This document shows positions 61,340-64,000 of a stretch of DNA of 64,000 bases, one piece after another. The notes beneath the pieces are model-generated. The model was not told the origin of the DNA. It made no database searches and saw only the letters and a program-made list of their open reading frames with translations. Position numbers and translations under genes: made by a program. Positions within the stretch are counted from its first letter, which is position 1. Each line of letters begins with the position of its first letter. This DNA is from Neoscytalidium dimidiatum (taxonomy: Eukaryota; Ascomycota; Dothideomycetes; Botryosphaeriales; Botryosphaeriaceae): contig CM074701.1 in NCBI GenBank assembly GCA_037367355.1, positions 682,001 to 746,000 of the forward strand, given 5' to 3'.

Positions 61340-63038
61340 CCTGCAACACCGATTTTCGAGAACATTTTGTTATGGTGTGTCTTTCGATCTCAGACGACTT
61401 GACCTCTTCTTACAGAGTGGGTGCCTTGGCGAACATCAGACATCTCTTGGTAAGTGTCTGATTGATGATGATTTGAGATGTGCCACGACTTTCTTCTCAA
61501 CTTCATTTGACTCTTTTCCTTTCTATTCTGACCTATTAGACTTTCTTCTTTGATCCCTTCCCTTTACGAAAATTTCCTTACCAGAATTCTACAAATTGAT
61601 GAGTCACTCCCGAAAAAACCTGTATCTTGTCTATCAGGTAGGGCCTTTATCAAATATCCAAATACTCTACAGTCAACGTCAATCTCTCTCACCTCTCATT
61701 CAAAAATATGCTTCGAGTATTCCCCTGTTCTAGCCTGGAGCTACGCTATGATACCTCCAGCGGTGTCTTCGTTCTCAAGTTAGAGGGATGTTATCACTTC
61801 TACTGTGTTGCAGTCCAACCTTCCAGCAGCTACCCACCAAAATAAATCAGTATTCTGTCATGACAGTTATCTACCTTTTGTCGAACTCGAAATTTCCAGA
61901 ACTTTGGCCGAAAATGCCTGATAAGAGCAGCTCCGGCCGAAGTTCTGGCTCCATCTCTGGATCCAGCTCCAGTTCTGATCACGGCTCATCTGACAACAGG
62001 TATAGTGGCAAATACTGTATTTTCGGCGGCTTCAAGAATGACGAGTACTCTAATGGCCTATCTGGCACTATGTATACGATCTGCGACGGTCTTCCCTGAT
62101 GGAGCTAGAACCACATTCCGAGGTTCAAGCGATCGAATACTCTCGTTAGCCAAATATCTAGGCTAAGAAGCATGGGAATTGATTCCCTACATACCCCAAT
62201 TCCATGATCAGGTCAGGGTCTCCTCAACCGAAATTATCGAAACCTGGTTTGGGTTTGGAGGTTCCCGATACGAACACTGGGTGATCACATTTTGACCTCT
62301 TTAACTTTCCCCGACGGACGCTATTCGTGAACTTTAATCCTTCACCACTGGCGGACGCGCCAACTCCGAATAGATGATTCCAGACGTGATGATAGTTACG
62401 AGGGACTGAGCTTGGGCCATTATCGTGGCATGCCTTGCTGCTCCTCATGGAGATACGGGGACAGAAATAAAGCGGAAAAGAACCTTCTCAATCAAGTACA
62501 ATAAATACTTCAAACTCCATTTGCTTATTTAGTGAGAGCACGAGGTAGCAAACTTTGATATAAGGTTGTTTCAACTTGCGAGAAAAAACGCCACGAGGAT
62601 GCTTCGTGCTCTATCTTATATCAGCGTGATGATCCCAGAAGCACCAGAAAAACATATTGAAGTCTCCAGTAGTGCACAAAAACAAAGGTTGGAGATGGTC
62701 CGTATAAGTTAGAATATCATCAAAGAAGCTGGTTCGGAGTGTGGTTGACATTAGGAGAGGAAATGGATTGTGAGGCCCTTTCTTTTTGACTTTCGCTTAT
62801 GTGTCGCGTGCGCTGCAAATTTCAGCTTCACCACATGAGAACCCCCACCGAAACACTGATCTGAGATGATGACTTCATCAAGATTCCATTCTCAGGCATA
62901 CGGACTGCGCATGTTAAACATGAATTTAGCGTCTATGCCTACGTACAAAATCTCAAGTGAATTGCCAGCCCAGCCCGACCATTATCTACAGATCACATGC
63001 ATTGTTTTGTGGATAACGACCGCAAGAAATGCAGCCGT
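61340..63038. other. intergenic region, nothing certain
   Basis: A frame at 61788-62099 has a Ser/Gly-rich middle but no signal, domain or splice context; not called. Both flanking genes end here. Confidence 0.5.
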
Positions 63039-63432
63039 CTACCAGGGGCAGGCCGAGTCGCCGCTACCCTGGCTTGTACAGCAGTCGTGCCAGTCGTTGC
63101 CGCTGATGCTCTCGGCGATGCAGTAGATGCCCTGGTAATAAACCTTGCCTCCCTCGTCGAAGTAGGCTGGGTTGAAATGGTAATATTAGCTGTATTGGTA
63201 TCGCAAGCGGAGCTTTGGGTAGCATACCGGTCTTGCCGCCAAACTTAGGACAGCAGGTCTCGGTGTCGGTGTCGACGAGTGCCCGATCGGATCCAACCTG
63301 GCAAGCGCACGCACCATGGTTGTCCGCCGACACAGCGCTGGGGAATCATGTCAGTTGATATTCGGAAAGGTCCTGGAGGAGTACCCACGAGAGGAAAGGG
63401 AGGAGCGAGAAGACGACGGCAAGGAACTTCAT
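63039..63432 (-). CDS. small secreted cysteine-rich protein
   Basis: Three small exons (63432-63389, 63337-63228, 63166-63039) encode 93 residues. The N-terminus MKFLAVVFSLLPFLSAVSA is a clear signal peptide with a cleavage site near AVSA. The mature part of about 74 residues has eight cysteines: CAC, CC (ETCC), one in IYCIAE, CC (HDCC) and one near the end (SACPW), enough for four disulfides. Introns of 51 and 61 bases have GT-AG ends and keep the frame. Size, secretion signal and cysteine content fit candidate effectors or antimicrobial-type secreted proteins of fungi. I recognise no named family, so no function is assigned. Confidence 0.8.
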
Positions 63433-64000
63433 GATTGCTATTTGAAGGATTTGGATGGAGGGTATCTCGTCGTGGACTGAAGTATTTCAATGATGGTCCA
63501 GGTGAGCGAAAGGGCCTTTAGGCCCTTTTATCCTCACATATCTCCTACTCAGCGGATGTTCGACGGATGCTCGACCGATTCACTGTCAGAAGGCACTTAC
63601 CAGGCCTGCTGCTGATTTTGCGCTGATACGACGCAAATGTCCGTGTACCAAAGAGGGGGCCGTATTCCGGCCGGCCTCGGTGTCAGCAGGTCCTTGAAAG
63701 CCTTTACCCTCAATGGTAGCCACTTGACCTGTTGAGGCCTAGGGATTTCCGTAGGCGCTGTAGTCAGCGCAAAGACACCCTTGACCCCCTACTGACCCGA
63801 ACTAGAGTTCCCTTGTATATGCAGCGGTGAGGGCCTCGACCATCTCGCATCCACCATGAGATTTTCTCCCTCAGGTAGAAATGATTCATAGTCTAATTAC
63901 AAGATATTGCGTGCTATTCCGATTGGTTCTGTTAGGTCCTGAATGCTCGTACAAACGATCTTTCAACGAGTCGTAGTGCCAAGACATCCCGAGGACATTA
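63433..64000. other. upstream region of the secreted-protein gene
   Basis: A short inverted repeat, AAAGGGCC-TTTA-GGCCCTTTT, lies at about 63508-63527, some 80 bases upstream of the start codon. Nothing else recognised. Confidence 0.45.

Noticed and set aside
61788..62099. 103-residue open frame with a Ser/Gly-rich centre
   Set aside because: Low complexity, no signal peptide or family resemblance, and AT-rich flanks without splice or promoter support.

Overview
The window is nuclear DNA of a filamentous ascomycete (Pezizomycotina). The evidence is: genes split by GT-AG introns mostly of 47-80 bases; two fungal Zn2Cys6 regulators; a WetA-type conidiation regulator; fungal OPT, sugar-porter and allantoate-type MFS transporters; and a Copia retrotransposon saturated with RIP-type C-to-T mutations, which are specific to this group of fungi. 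I cannot place the species.

Layout. 1-1819: 3' part of a RING-H2 gene cut by the window edge. 1820-11420: a long, mostly GC-rich tract with microsatellites and no gene I can support. It ends at a conserved Zn2Cys6 regulator (11421-13883). A Gvp36-like BAR protein gene lies at 16717-18022, and a tRNA-Arg(ACG) at 19905-19976. 23133-38876 is an accessory-looking stretch: sugar MFS transporter, second Zn2Cys6 regulator, BTB protein, 3' remnant of a large DUF3883 (NO VEIN-like) gene, OPT transporter, NmrA-like reductase and a broken 6-phosphogluconate-dehydrogenase-like gene. 39201-44842 is a complete but RIP-destroyed Copia element with equal LTRs of 207 bp and a CTTTT target-site duplication. 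An SDR oxidoreductase follows (46192-48027). Core genes then resume: the mitochondrial SDH assembly factor Sdh5/SDHAF2 (49205-50219), divergent from wetA (51709-53652). The right end holds an allantoate-type MFS transporter (57195-58935), an F-box-like protein (about 60199-61339) and a small secreted cysteine-rich protein (63039-63432).

How it fits together. Conserved housekeeping and developmental genes (BAR protein, Sdh5, wetA) flank a region of transporters, redox enzymes, regulators, two dead genes and a dead transposon, as expected of an accessory block between core genes. The intergenic DNA upstream of wetA holds five CATTCC-type sites matching the known AbaA recognition element, so the classical AbaA-to-WetA link is probably kept. 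The most unusual observation is in the transposon. The edge between mutated and unmutated sequence falls at the same internal offset in both LTRs, which is the footprint expected if a RIP-mutated one-LTR circle recombined into an unmutated solo LTR.

All exon structures were derived by hand from splice signals and reading-frame continuity; I had no homology search.
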